DNA of 64,000 nucleotides, taken from assembly GCA_009760855.2 (NCBI GenBank), contig WPIO01000001.1:18169001-18233000 (forward strand), in the 5' to 3' direction. Position 1 is the stretch's first letter. Every line of letters starts with the position of its first letter. This document shows, in pieces, positions 25,201 through 39,500 of this stretch. Source of the DNA: Cristatella mucedo. Its lineage: Eukaryota > Bryozoa > Phylactolaemata > Cristatellidae. The notes beneath the pieces are model-generated. The model was not told the origin of the DNA and made no database searches. It saw nothing but the letters and a program-made list of their open reading frames with translations. The translations under genes and the position numbers were made by a program.

Positions 25201-28200
25201 GCAGGGTCGCCTAAGACCATCGGAAAATACGCATTTCCGATGGTCTTAAGAACCGATACTGTTTTTGTGATTAATCACGATGCTTTAATTATGTTCAATT
25301 TGTAACAATGAAAATATATCCTGCATTTCAGATATTCACATTACGATTCATAGTAGCAAATTTCCAATTACGAAGTTGCAACGAAAATAATTTTACGAGT
25401 GGGGGTCGCCACAACTTAAAGAACTGTAATAAAGGGTCGCGACATTAGGAAGGTAGAGAACCACTGGGTTAGAGGCACAGCTAAATGAATTGAGTCGAAC
25501 TAGAGGGGGGCGGGTACGATGTCTAGCCTGATTAAGAATTAGTTCTTATAGGTTGGCAGGAGAAAGAGAATGAACGGACCTAAAAGTGAGTGAAAGCACC
25601 TTGAAGTCGATGCGCTGCTTGACGTGGAGCAGGTACAGGTCGGCGAGAAGTGGTGGTAATGTGGTAACTTCGACGTGTATGACAGGCGAGCTAAGCTATG
25701 AAGCTATGCACCCACTGTAAGCGCCCTTATTGCACAGGCCGGAAGACCTGCGAGTAGTGAGTTATCGAAGTCGAGGCTGGTGGTCACCAATGCATGGATC
25801 AACTTGGATGCGGCGTCCCTGTCTCGATCAGACTCGAATTTTTGCAACGCTATTTTCGCAATGCTATGTAGCTGAAAGTAGGCAGACTTTTACTGCGGAG
25901 TGATGTGGTCGTCTGCAAGGAACAGATTTCGTGCAGATGCTGCCGGAGCTTTGCTAGCTGAGAGCACACTGTGAAGCTAGACAAGTGGACGCTAGCAGAA
26001 TCAAGTCGCGGTTAATGAGCTCATTAACCGGCAGCAGCAGCGCGGCAGCAGCTCGCGTTTCATTTCCCGCCGCAGCGAATGAGCGCAGCGTTTCCCAGAG
26101 GACACTGCGATGCCAACTCAGCTTGACCGACGGGCAGAACGGGCGAGTATGAAGCGGCGCCGACGCCAATCGAGAATCGGACTGATGAGCATCTCGCACC
26201 CTACGAGCGATGCCAAATCTCTCAAAGACCAGCCCGGCAAACGCGCATCGAGCAGAAAATAGGCATCGACATAGCGGCAGCTACTAGATATAGCACGTCG
26301 CCGTCAGCCGATCGTAGCGTCGCAGACCGGGAGTGCAGCTCGCTTTACTACTACTGCACGGCGGCGGATTCGGGCGGTACATTTCACGCAGGTATCTCGT
26401 AGGCGGAGGCCTTTACTCTCCGCTGGAAGGCAAGTCGCAAGCAGCGCTCGGCAGACTTGCCACCAGGAGCGTCTCCTTCAGAAGCCAGCTAGCCCCCTCC
26501 TCCTCATCGGGAGTGGGCTACGGGCTGTCTAGGGCTGCTAGGCCTAGACAGAGGCGCCTGGAGGCGTGTCTGGCTGCAAAACGTGCGCCTTCTCATTGAC
26601 CTGCACAGGTGCCCCGGCGGCTTTCATCCAGCTTGCTGTGGGCAACGAATACTGCCGGCTACAGCGCGCTCAAATCACAGCTTGAGTCGATAAGTTCGAG
26701 CACCCTATCTCTGGATAATGACGCGGCTGCGGGGAAGGGAGGGGGCGAGATGGACGTACTGTTTTTGCGGCGGGGCTATGAAAGCTTCCGGGGGTGGCAC
26801 GCCTTGGGTGCGGCGCCGCGAGGTAATCGCATTTCTACAGCGGTAACCGTGATTTTTACTAAAAAAAAAAATCCTAGCTGATTAAACAGCCTCTTTTTGT
26901 ATAGCGACAGAAGAGCCTTTACGGCTATCACCACCGCTTGCAGTGGCGATAAAGAATCGCCCACCGCAGCAATCGAACCCACGACCTCGCGACCGAGGTC
27001 GTGAAAGCAACCGCCTTACCTAGTGTGCCATCACGGCTCACCATACTAATGTATCTTCAGACAGGCCTAGAGAGCCTGCCCAACGGTACGCTCAGCGAGC
27101 ATGTACGCTCGCTCCAAATTTCGGTGCCAATTTCTTTTAGACAGGTCTAAATACATCGATCGGCATGCAGGGTCCGCAGCGCAGGGCTCTACAAGAAATA
27201 TGTGCAGCAAATTCATTAGGCGTAGGCTCGAGAGCCTTTCCGGGGTCACGGCCTTTCCGGGCGGTGCGCCTTCGGCTTGCATCTTCAAGACGTTTCTCGA
27301 GGGGAGGCGTCGTTCAATTGTTTTTCAGACGGGATTAAATAAGCTCCCGGGCGCTGCACGCCTTCGGGACGCCGCTTCCGCCTTCCAAAATGGACGCTAC
27401 TCCTTTCCGTCTAGGTCAGGTGTAAAGTGACGCGCGGATCTCGCGCCTGCCCGTCGAAGAATGGGCGCGTCCAAGTATTTTTTTCTTTAATTTTTAGAGC
27501 GCGCTAAAGTGCGATCTTGGGACTTCTGTGAGCAGATCCGGCGACTGTTTCTAGAGGAGGCTGCCACTTGTTTTTAGCGAGATTCCGCCCCACCTCATCG
27601 AGAGGCTAAGGGAGCTTTACTGGCAGCGGCGGCGGCGCGCGCCTTCGCCGCCGTGCTTGACGGGAGCCAACGCAAGCATTCCGGCAGCGGAGCCCCTTCG
27701 GTTAGGTCGCTTAGAAGAGGGCACGAGTCGTTCGCGAGCAAGTGGGCTAAGGGATCGCCTACGTATTGGTTTTGAGAATCTACGTCACACCAACCGGCAA
27801 ACAACGTACCGACTGATTTAGGGGTCTTAGCGCTCAGCTGTGTCGCTCCAATTTTGCTCCAGCCGCGGGCGCCCGCAATGCTACCGGATGAGCAATGACC
27901 TTGTAAGAGGCTGCAAAAGTGAAGTGCTCGTAACCGCAGCTTCCTGTTGACCAGCGATTGTTTTCATTGTTTAGGAATGGGCCAAGCAATTCTATCCTAA
28001 TATGTGTTATTACTTCGCATTTTATGGAATAGTTAGAACAAGGAGACTGCCTCTAAAAGACACATGACATCGAAACGGCCAGTCGCTTCGCAGAAATTCT
28101 GTGCATTTGCAAGAAAGCACATCTGCTCTCGGTTTGCTAAGCTACCGTACGAGGAAAATATGTTGCACGGCCTCGAACTTCTGACGACTTCGGTGAGCCA

Positions 28201-30516
28201 TACTGGCTCACTAGGTAAGGCGGTTGCTTTTTATGACCTCGGTCCTGAGGTCGTGGGTTCGAATCCTGCAGTGGGCGATACTTTATCGCCACTGCAAGCG
28301 GTGGTGATAGCCGCAAAGGCTCTTCTGTCGCTATACAAAAAGAGGCTGTTAAATCAGCTAGCAAAAAAAAGACTTACGGTCAAACCCATTCGTATTCAAA
28401 AAACCTTGTTTAGCCCCTCTCTAAAAAAAAGGTTACCTTGCTAACGGCCTGATTTCGAGCCTGGTTAGCGAACACTACAACGTGTGGCTATTATACACAC
28501 TACAAATGAGCCCGATGGCGGTAACCCGGGTTACCGAATTTCCGCAAGTAGAATCGCAATTAATAATTTAATTTGTGGATAGCTGCTCTAAAAGAATATA
28601 GCGTTTCGAAATCGAAAACGCCGCTGACCTGATTCAAGAGTAGCACAATTAGAGTCATGTCGAAGCAATCTGAAGAACTATGTGCGCAAGAGCTCAATGA
28701 AAGATGCACGCTATGGTTGGCTATAATGACGATATAAAAGATGTTAGCAATTATTCTCTTAACAACGCAATGGAACTGGTGTGCAAGTTCTCGGAAACAT
28801 TTCCGAGAACTTCATTGCCACCCTCTGGCCTCAAGAGATTATGCAGGAGGTCCGGAATCGCGGCGCCGTTGCTCGCCTGGGTAGTATAGCTGATAGTGAG
28901 GACAAAGATCCTGACAATATTGGCGCGCCGTTGGCGGCGGCATCCGATATGGCGCAGACTCGTGGCAGAAAAAAAAGAGCATCAGCGCAGAAGGCTGCTC
29001 GGGGCGTGCAGGTGCGCTCTATGGGGTGCTCGAAGATGGCGCCAGCGGTTGTCCCAAATCGGCCATCAATCTTGAGCTATTTCTCGAAGAAATAGGCTCA
29101 ATTTTCGTGATTGAGCCCTGGATCCGGTCAGCCGCTTCGCACTTGCGAAATACAAATCATCGATTTCGAAATCACCGTCTTTCTGCTGACGAATAGAACT
29201 CGACGAGCCCGACAGTTTTAGCCTCTTTGCATACAATTTGGACCACTATTCGGGTAGTTATCGAAGTCAGCGCGCATCCGGGTTACAACGGTCACCCGGG
29301 CTACCACCGTCAGGTTCAAATGGCGAACTGTACGATGCTCTGCTCGAACCAGTAATGACGTTGGCGCGGTTTCTGAAGCATCGGTGCGCGTAAATGCACG
29401 CTGTGTTCCTACTTCACTAGAAACAGAAATAAGTCATCTTGGTAGCAAAGCTGACCATTCTTACGAGAGAATAGATGGGCATCGTGGGCGCAACTTCTGT
29501 GAGAGGTACCTGCATTTCTACGACGATGTACGACGATTCCTTTGCAAAGGAATCGTCGTACATCGTCGTAGTATCACGAAAATTGAGCCAATCGACGATT
29601 CCTTTGCCGTTGGGCGGTGCTACGTTTAACTAACTCAAATCTACAGACGAGCAGCGTAATCCAACTCCTGTCTGGCTGACAGCAGGTTTTAGATTTCGGT
29701 TGACTTCCTTAAAATAAATGACCATAAAACCGAACCCCATCTCACAGGTAGCCTCAAACGTATGCCTGGAGTCATCTCTGGTCCGAAAGTCTTAACTGGA
29801 GGTGCCGTAGGGAGACGTTCGTCGGGTGTCAGCAGCAATGGTTATCCTCAATGACCGCAGCCTGAGGTTTTAAGGGTTTGAAGGTGAAGTTTTTAAATCA
29901 CCTCTGAACCATGTCGTTGACTAAAGGCTACTTAGCCGGTACTATAGCTCCACGGCCTGCCTAGTTGATAAGCGGAAATAGCCAAAAACAGTTTCCTACC
30001 GATCGACAATGACCCTGACCTACAATGTCGGTAGCGTATTGACTCCGTCACGCCAACCTAAACTGTTACATTGGTTGTAGCCTCTACCTAGACACAGGAC
30101 CTCTCTGAAAAATTGAATACGAGTCCCTTTAAAAATCAGCTACCCTTTAATTTTCTTAATCCAAAACAACTCCGACGATCGGCGACAGCTCGGACACGTA
30201 CATCTCATTTGAGACAGATTTACTTGTAAATCAAAATGCACAAGCGGCGGCAGCTACTTTTTGAGGCCCACTGCAGTTTTGGATTGACTCCTTCACTTCC
30301 AGCTGAGCACAGCTCTTGAAAAGTGAACTAATACAGCTTAGCAGATTTCCCAGCCTCGTTTAATTAACAGCAGAAGTGCGAGCACCTTACCACTGGACCA
30401 CAGTCCCGCTTTTCTACTTACCCACTGGAAAGAGATGAAGCCACGGCCTGCAAGTAAACCGAGCCTTTACTTGCTAAAGGGTATACAGCTAGTCATAAGG
30501 TAACGGCTAGGTTTAG

Positions 30517-30555
<39 letters not shown>

Positions 30556-33500
30556 GGCATCACCCAATTTCTGAATTGTATCCGTATGTTTTCAGAATAG
30601 TCTACCGTCAGTGACAGCACGTGAGATTAGCAGCTATTAGGATGACAGTCACACGGCCTAAGATGTCTCACCAACGACCGTAGATAAATAAGCTTCCATC
30701 GAACCGCTTCCCAGAGTAACATGCAAAGGTTCTCAGATTGTAGTGACCGGCAAATATTCCGTCAAAGTAGCCTAATGGGTGACGGGCGATGGAGTGTGAA
30801 GTAACCACTTCAAAGTGAAGAATACAATCTGCGATTACCTTCTCCTACCGGGCTACAGGGCAGTGAGCACAGTGAGTACTGTTATTGTCTGGCTATTAAA
30901 ATAGCGACAGAACGCAGATTTTTGATACTGAGATAATTGCTCGGCTGAAAGTGGCCAAGAGAACCCTATCTTTGAGTGCAGAGCTGTTCATGACCTGCGA
31001 ATCTATACAGTGCTTTGCCGCTAGGAATATTCGTGCAGCTCCCCACATCACTCGAACGCACTAATGAATTGCAGCCGGGTGGCAGCTTTATGGGTAGGAG
31101 GTAGGAATGCAGGACGCTGAAAGAGCACCAAAGATTTTGCACTTGATCGACTAGTACTAGCAAAAATGACTAGCTGCCGCCACGGCTTAGCCCAGGGTTA
31201 AGGTGCTTGCCTACAACGAACAAGGTCGTGGGCTTGAGCCTTGCGGCATATGTAAAGTGCTTAGACGGAGGGTAAGTTCCCTTGGAACGCCGTACAAATC
31301 AAGTTACATATTTTTCATAGTAACCGAAAAAATGTTGCTCCCGTCCCCGATAGATGTGAATTTCCAATCGTAAGGTCCGATGTCAGGTATAGTAAAAATG
31401 GAATGGAATCAGGGATAGTTTATCAAGTTATCTGTACATACTCCATTAGCTAATACTTTCTTTGAAAAAACTACCCCCCTTTTTAAGCACAGCCACTAGG
31501 ATGTGCACCGGCGCAGTCAACATCGTCCACTCGGTAGGAACTCGATTTATATCTGCTAGCCACTAGGACAGTTCCCATCGTTTAACTGCAGGCACGCGTT
31601 TTAGTGCAGGTGCTCGTTTAATAGTGCACCTCCTCTCTTTAGTCAACTTGGCCAAACTCGAAGCCGACTACCAGGGCATGCCAATCTTGTAGCGCAATAT
31701 ACATGCAACTGTCGCCGAGCTACGTCAGCTAGCATTGCTTGCTGCTTTGCCGGTTCCTGTCTCATTAGCGCATTAAATCAAGCCCCGGTCAGAAAACGCC
31801 TTTGGCTAACGGACTATCTAATTATTCAAAGAGATTATACAGCAAGAAAACGTGACTTTTTTAAACTGCACTGCTTTCGTAAAATATAAGGACTCCGAAA
31901 CCTTGAGCGCGTGAGCTTATAGATCGCTGTCGCTCTTAGGAAGTGCGCAATGCCCAATAGTCAGATATTTGTCGGGCTAGGAACACACGCGATAGCATCA
32001 GCCGTAAATTAAGCTCCTGGTGCAAATTTCACTTGCTAGAAAACTGCTCTAGCGTAGGCTAAACCACTGGTCTTGTCTGGCAGTCAAATTGGCAATGCCG
32101 CTGTATAGACAGCAACAGAAGCAAAGGGTGGCGACTGGAAGCTACACTGGGAGTGATGAGAAGCAGTAAAAGACTGTCGAATTGTCATTGAACAGCGGCA
32201 CAACAACAGCAGCAGCAGCGGCGGGCTCACCATATGTCCGGGTGATCGTACGGATGTACGAAGGCGCATCCGGGCTTCTGGGCAAGTGCCACCGCTCGCC
32301 TATTGGCGTCTTCCCAGAGACGCCCGCAGACTTCTACGTCGGCGCCCTAAATGTGCAGCATGCCGAGTTCGCAGGCGGCACCGGAGGCAAACAACGAAAC
32401 CGGTTCGAGTAGACACAGGAATACAAATAGATAGCTCGCATTAGATTGAAAGCAATTCTGGTATCGCAACTATGCTGTGAATCTACGTAGGCCTTGTTGC
32501 TAGTGAGCAGTCTTGGGTGTTGGGCTGGTCGAAGTGCTGGGCGAAGTTGACTGAAAACAATTCGTTAACTGTTACGCACTATCCTTGCTATAGCACACGC
32601 CGCTCTCATGTGCAAGACTTCTTTTCAGAATAGAATGAATTACACGTATATATTATTCCTGACACTTCATTTAGTTGGCAAAACCTTTGTATAAAATGCA
32701 ATAGATGCTTTTAACGACAATAGCACTAATAAAAAATAACAATAATGCATTGTTTAGCATCCTAAAAAAAAAGTATCTCCATAGGCACTCCGCATAGGCT
32801 GAAAAGGAAGCAGATCGACTGATTAGTGACAATAACAAGCAGAATTGTACCACCCATAAGCATATAAAAACGAATTCTACGGGTAAGCAAATTGTGAGCA
32901 ACATGTGGGTTTTTTGCTTCGCTATCAAGGTCGCGATGCCACAGATGTCAAAATGGCCACCGGTAGAGAGGTCTAAGCTTTGGGTGCTTGGAAACCGAAG
33001 GCAGAGGGCTAATACTGAAGAGGCAGCTTAGCGAGGTACAGGGGGGGGGGGGCTGTGGCAAGCCTAGTTTTAGGAGTAACGTGAAACGGGAGAAATGGAG
33101 AAATTAAGACTCAAGCCTCCAATCTTGGAGGTTGTGGGTTGTGAGAAAAGTACCTCACCTGTCATTGCTAAGTGAAGATATATTCCATAGCTAGTGAAGC
33201 GCGATAGGTCATCTCACAATTTCTTATTGTGGACATTTTCCTACTAAGAGTTTACCGCTTTAGTTACCACAAGCATTGGAACGTCATGACGTACACAATT
33301 AAGATGCTTCAATTGCTGAGTTTGGTAGCAGCCAGGACCTTCTGCTCTCTGGCAGTGCAAAATAAGTCAGGTGCATTACCTCAAAGGTTAATTTTTCACA
33401 CACAGGTAGGAACACGAAAACGCATGTTCGCTACAGCGATTCCTTACTGCCGAATTGCTTTATGTAGGTGCGGCAGGTAACGTAGCGTGCGTAGGTAACG

Positions 33501-36500
33501 AAGACAAAAGCAACTAGAAATGCTTGCTGCAATTTGAGCTGATATCTTCTGCATATGTTCGGAGCACTGCTGGTCTATTGATAAAAAAATATGAGCATTC
33601 ACTTGTCAGAAAAAGCTAGATCGCATGCATTCACATAAATCTCTTAGCCTTTGACCGTGTCTCCTCACCCACTGACAATGTTTGTGCAAAACAGGCAGTC
33701 TTTAAATATACTCTTCTAAGAGGCTACGGAAAGAATATCGCTGGGAAGCTCTTTGTCAGAACAGCATGTCTTTGCACTATTCGTATCGTTACAGAACAAG
33801 ACCTAGCAAACAGGGTAAAAAAACAACTTGTTATATGGTTTTGCATCTTTGATGCAAGCTGTAGCCCCAAAGTATGAATCAAAAGCATATGAATACACAG
33901 AACATTTTAAGATATCCATCATTAGTTATAAGAAAAAGTTCTTTTAGTGGAATGCACTACACACAAGTTTACAAAGAGATCTATCATTAGCTATAAGAAA
34001 AAGTTCTTTCAGTGGAATGCAGTACACAAAAGTTTACAGATCACCTTAGAGCACTGCATTGCAGCAGGTGGTACTCGCACGTGTTCACCTTGGTCCTGGT
34101 AGATTCTCTGCAGAGCTTTTATGTCTCACGTAATAATAATAATTTATATAATCGTATAATTAACAGTTTGACAGCACCCTAAGAGAACGAAATCCCTATT
34201 ATAATAATATTAATAATAATGCATTTTTATAGTGCCCTCAAAGAGCTCAATTTCTTTTGAGGCATATTACATTTGCTGCAAAAAAAGCACGATCGAATGC
34301 TTAGTGGTAGCATGCTCAATGACAACACGCATAACATGGTTAGGGGTGACGTGCACAGAGTAAGCAAGCACATATAGTTAGTGTCAGCATGCGCAGTGTC
34401 AGCATCCATAAACACACAAAAGATGAATCACGTGGACTCACTGAATGCTGTTATAAATAGATGCGTTTCTAGTTTCTTTTTAAATGTGGTCAAGTCAGGG
34501 GATGTCGTGACGCAAGTCGAAAGCGATTTCCAGGTTTTGGAGCATACGAACTAAAGGCACGGTCTCCAAAAGATTTGAGGTTTGCAAGAGGTACAGGTAA
34601 ACGATTAGATTCCGAAAAGCAAGTTATACTATGCTTAGCCTGATGGGGAGTAGATCTGATAGGTAGGCCGGAGCAAAAGAATGAAGGGACCTCAAAGTGA
34701 GAGAAAGAACCTGAAGCCGATGCATTGCTTGACTGGTAGCCAGTGTAGGTCGGCGAGAAGTACTGCGATGTGGCAACTTTGATGCTCACGACTGACAAGC
34801 CTAGATGCAGAGTTTTGCACCAGCTGTAAGTGCCTGATTGCACAGGCCGGTAGATCAGCAAACAGTGAGTTACAGAAGTGAGGCAGGATGTCATAAATAC
34901 ATTTACCACTTTAATAGTGGTATCCCTATCTAAACAAGCCCGAAGTTTAGCAATGTTATGTAGCTAAAAGTACGCAGACTTGACTGTGGAGCTGATGTGG
35001 TCGTCTAATGAAAGGTCAATTTGGAACATGACATCCAAATTTTGTGCAGATTCATTAAGAGATGTACTGGCAGAGCCCTATTGCGAGCGTTAACCTTTCC
35101 AATTTCTGAATCAAACTTGGTTTGCCCATAACTAGTAAGTTGGTTTTATCATCATTCAATTTGAGAAAGTTTACTGCCAATCAAGTGCGGATGTCACCAA
35201 TATTTTCAGCAAGGGAGTTGAGAGAATTCGATGCGCTGGAGGGCTGGGTGGGGGTCGAAGCAAAGGTACCATTGAGTATCATCTGCATAGAAGTGTAAGC
35301 CTAGATTGTGCTTGGCAATCACATCGGCTAGAGAAAGAATATAAACTGGGAAGAGAATGGGACAAAGCACAGAGCCCTGAGGTACCCCATATTTCAGAGG
35401 TACCTCGGATGATCTTTGTCCATTCACGTCAATACTCTGGAGTCTCCCACTGAGATAGGACCTGAACCATTGCACAGCAGTGCCAGTGATGCCCAGGCGA
35501 GATGAAGCTCTAGAAGAACTTTGTGATCGATAGTATCAAAAGCTGCCGAAAGATCGAGCAAAACAAGCAGAGACACCCTACCAATGCCTGCATTCCTAAG
35601 TAGGTCGTTGTACACCCTAAGCAATGCTGACTCGGTAGAGTGATTAGCTCTAAAGCCAGACTGAAATTTACTAGCAAGGTTCGAAGTTTCAATATATGAG
35701 TTCAGCTGGTCCGCCACGACCCGTTCCAGTGTCTTTGATAGGAATGGTAGAAGAGAGACTGGGCGGTAGTTGCTCAAGTTCTCTTGGTTTAGTGTTGCTT
35801 TCTTGAGCAGGTGCCTGACTGCAGCCTTTTTGAGTGGTGCTGGGACGTGACCTGAGGCTAATGACATATTTATGATGGTAGTTATGCATGGCATCAGCAG
35901 ATCTATGCATTGTGGAAGCAGGACAGTAGGAATAGAGTCTGGAGGACTAGTTGTCTTCTTTGATTGGGATATGAACTTCAGGACGAGGTCACAAGTGGCC
36001 TCCTTGAATGTAGACATTGAGGTGCTGCATGGATTAGAGGGACAGGATTCCAGGGGGCATGCTGCCACCCTTGGGATGGACTCCGTGATCTATATTCTTG
36101 GCAAAGAAGCTAGTGAAGCGACAAGCTAGATCATAAAAAGTATCACTACGTAAGGAGCTAACCTGGGAAGGGGTTAAGGAGATGGTTGACGGTAGACATC
36201 AACATTTTTTGATTGTGCATGTGTAATTCAACAATATTTTTGTAGAAACTGAACTTGGCTATCGTTGTGATTGACTGATATTATCTACAGTAGCCTCGTA
36301 TGCTTGACTATGGACAGTCCATCCTGATCTTTTACAGGCTTTCTCAAGCTTGCGTTTAGCAGACATAGCTAGTTTAATGTCTGCGGTAAACCATAGGTAG
36401 TCTAGGCGAGGGCGCACATTTCGTTGTCAGAAATGCAAATTCGTCGAGCATGTCAGCTAGTGTCATGTTGCAGCATTCTACCAATGATGATACGTACTAA

Positions 36501-39500
36501 GGGGGACTGAGCAGCAGAGGCAAAACAGATATTCTTGCACGGACAGCATCGCTGCTAAGGGTTTTGAGGTTTTGCAATTCACATGTGATTTTAGGTGAGA
36601 AGAAGGAGGGTACACATTGTAGACTGAAAGAGATCTGCATGTGGTCAGATGAGCAGAATTTGGTAATAATTGGAGATGATAGCGTGCAGTTGTCGGAGAA
36701 AATGTGGTCGAGTGTAATAATAATAATAATAATAATAATAATGTACTTGATAAAGCGCCCTCAGAGAACTCAATTTCTTTCTAGGTGCTTTACATTTGAA
36801 ACGCTATTGAATGGTGAGGAATATCATGCTTGATAAACAACACGAATAATATGGTTAGGGGTGACATGCACAGGGTCAGTATGCAAGTGTGTTTAGTGGC
36901 AGCATGTACAGTGTTAGCACGCATATGCACATCAAGGACGAATCACAGGGACCCACTAAATGCTGTCCTAAATAGGTGTGTTTTTAAGTTCTTTTAAAAT
37001 GTGGTAAAGTCAGGGGATGTTCTGACGCAAGTGGGGAGTGAGTTCCAGGCTTTGGGAGCATACGAACTAAATGCACGGTCTCCAAAGGATTTCAGGTTTG
37101 TACGAGGTAAGCTGTTGGATTCCGAAAAGCAGGGTGGTGCGATGCTTGGCCTGGTGGGGGTGTAGATCTGAGAGATAGGCTGGAGCCAAATAATCAAGTG
37201 ACCTAAAAGTGAGTAACAAAACCTTGCAGTCGATCCGTTGCTTGACTGGTAGCCAGTGCAGGTCGGCGAGAAGTGGTGTGATGTGGCAACTGCGACACTC
37301 ATGACAGACAAGCCTAGCTGCAAAGTTGTGTACCAGCTGTAATCGCCTGATTGCACATGCTGGTAGGCCAGCAAGCAGTGAGTGTGAGACCCTTGATGTG
37401 AAAAGTAGGCCATGCACATGAACCACAGGAGAGAATGTGTCGGTCGGTGCGAGAAATTCGGTGCTGAAGGCGTCAGATAAGTTATCAAAATGAATGTTGA
37501 AATCACCCATAACATGGAAGGATCGATTTCTTGCACACAGAATCGTAGTGAGAAGCTGCGCCAAGGGGACTGCAAACGACTGAAATTGAAGGGTGGGCAT
37601 CTAATAACTGCAACTCCACCTCGAGTTTTAAAATCTTATCCAAATGCGATTACAGCTGACTGCAAGAGGAGCAATAACCAAGAGTTAATGGTAAGCAATC
37701 TGTTCTAGTCCACTTCCTTTCACAATTTATACTTTTCCCCTTGCCGACGAAATCGTCAAGCACAATAGGCTTTTTTGCAGATAACCCATGGCTGTGACTG
37801 CTTTGATCCCTCACTGTCTTCCAGCACATCAAACACTCTTAACTTCCTAGCTGAATATATTGCTGAGATTGCAGCAAACTTTCTCAAATTGAATGATGAT
37901 ACAATCAGCTTGGCAAGTAAGGTAAACACCTAGTATCATTCAGCAACTTCAAAGACTAACCTTCAAAATGGGCTCGGCCAGAATATTTCCTGTATTATCT
38001 ACATGCAATTTGGGTGTGCTGCTCCAAAATGACATGTCACTGCAAAATTTAGGTTCGCTTAGATACGGACACCACAGCCAAGCTGATCCATGCATTTGTG
38101 ACATTCCGTCTAGACTTCTGTAACTCATTACTTTCACCTCTTCCTGCCAATTCAAAAAGATGCTTAAAGTTGGTGCAAAACTCTGGAGCTAGGCTTGTCT
38201 ATCATGAATGTCACAACTGCCAGATAACAACACTTCCCACCGACCTTCATCCCTATCAAGCATTGCATCGACATCAAGGTTCTGACATTTACTTTTAGGT
38301 TCTTTTATTCTCTCGTCCCGGCCTATCAATCAGAAACTTTTTCTAATCAAGCATCCCTTCGTACCACTCACTCCACTGATCGAAGTCACTAATGTCCATC
38401 ATACCGTCATCTGTTCATCATACCGACCTCGAATCCTTTGGAGACGTACCTTCAGTTCCTATGCTCCTAAAACCTGGAGCTCACTAATATCTAAGCATGC
38501 TAGGCCTGTCGACATTTAAAGAGAAGCTAAAAACCTGTAGACTGCGGGCTTACCTCGTCCTTAAGAGCATCGATGATTTGCTGTACTGTCGATTCTGGTA
38601 CGACCACCTTGGCTGTCATTCCCAATTTGCGTGCAGCATAGGCGGCTGCCAAACCAGCATTCCCACCAGAGGAACTTACAATACTCGTGCATCCTTTCTC
38701 TTTGGCCTATATCGGCAGACAAGATCATCGTCATGCATCATTAAACATGCCTGAATAAAAGCAGTTGTTTTGGAAGAAAGCATAGTGCCAAATATATGAT
38801 GACCATAGAACAAATGTCTCATAATAATCCACTGTTTAGTGCTGTCTCGACGTGGAACACCTGCTGATTTATTGTACCAGCATAAAAGAGACAGACAAAC
38901 AGGTGGACATATAGACAGACATATAGACAGACATTCAGTCAGACTGAAGACAAAAAGACAGAGTGAGAGTGAACGACAGACAAAGACAGAGGCAGATAAG
39001 GAATAAAAGCAAAAGCGATAATAATAACTATAAAATAATAATAATTAGACATTTTTAAAAACCATAAGAAAATTAATTATCTTTCTAGACACTTTAAAAA
39101 TGTTGCAAAGGAAGCATGACATGTTAGTGATAAAATTCAGTGCTAGCATGCACAAAGAACAAAACACACAAAGAACAGTTCGCACGGAACCAAAAATGCT
39201 GTGAGGAACAGGTGCGTCTTTAGCCACTTTTTAAATATCGTCAAGTGAGGGGATGTTGTGATGTCAATCGGGAGTGAGTTTCACAAATTGGGAGTATACG
39301 AGCTAAAGGCACGGTCTCCAAATGATTTGAAGTTGCTTACAGTCAGTGCAGGTGGGTGAGAAGTGGTGCAATGTAGAGACTGCACCGTTCCCAGCAGGCT
39401 AGCCTAGTAGCATAGTTTTGCCACATCGGCTCCACAGTCCAGTTTGCCTAACTTTCAGCTACATAAGATTGTACAAATTCGGGCCTGCTTAGACAGGGAT

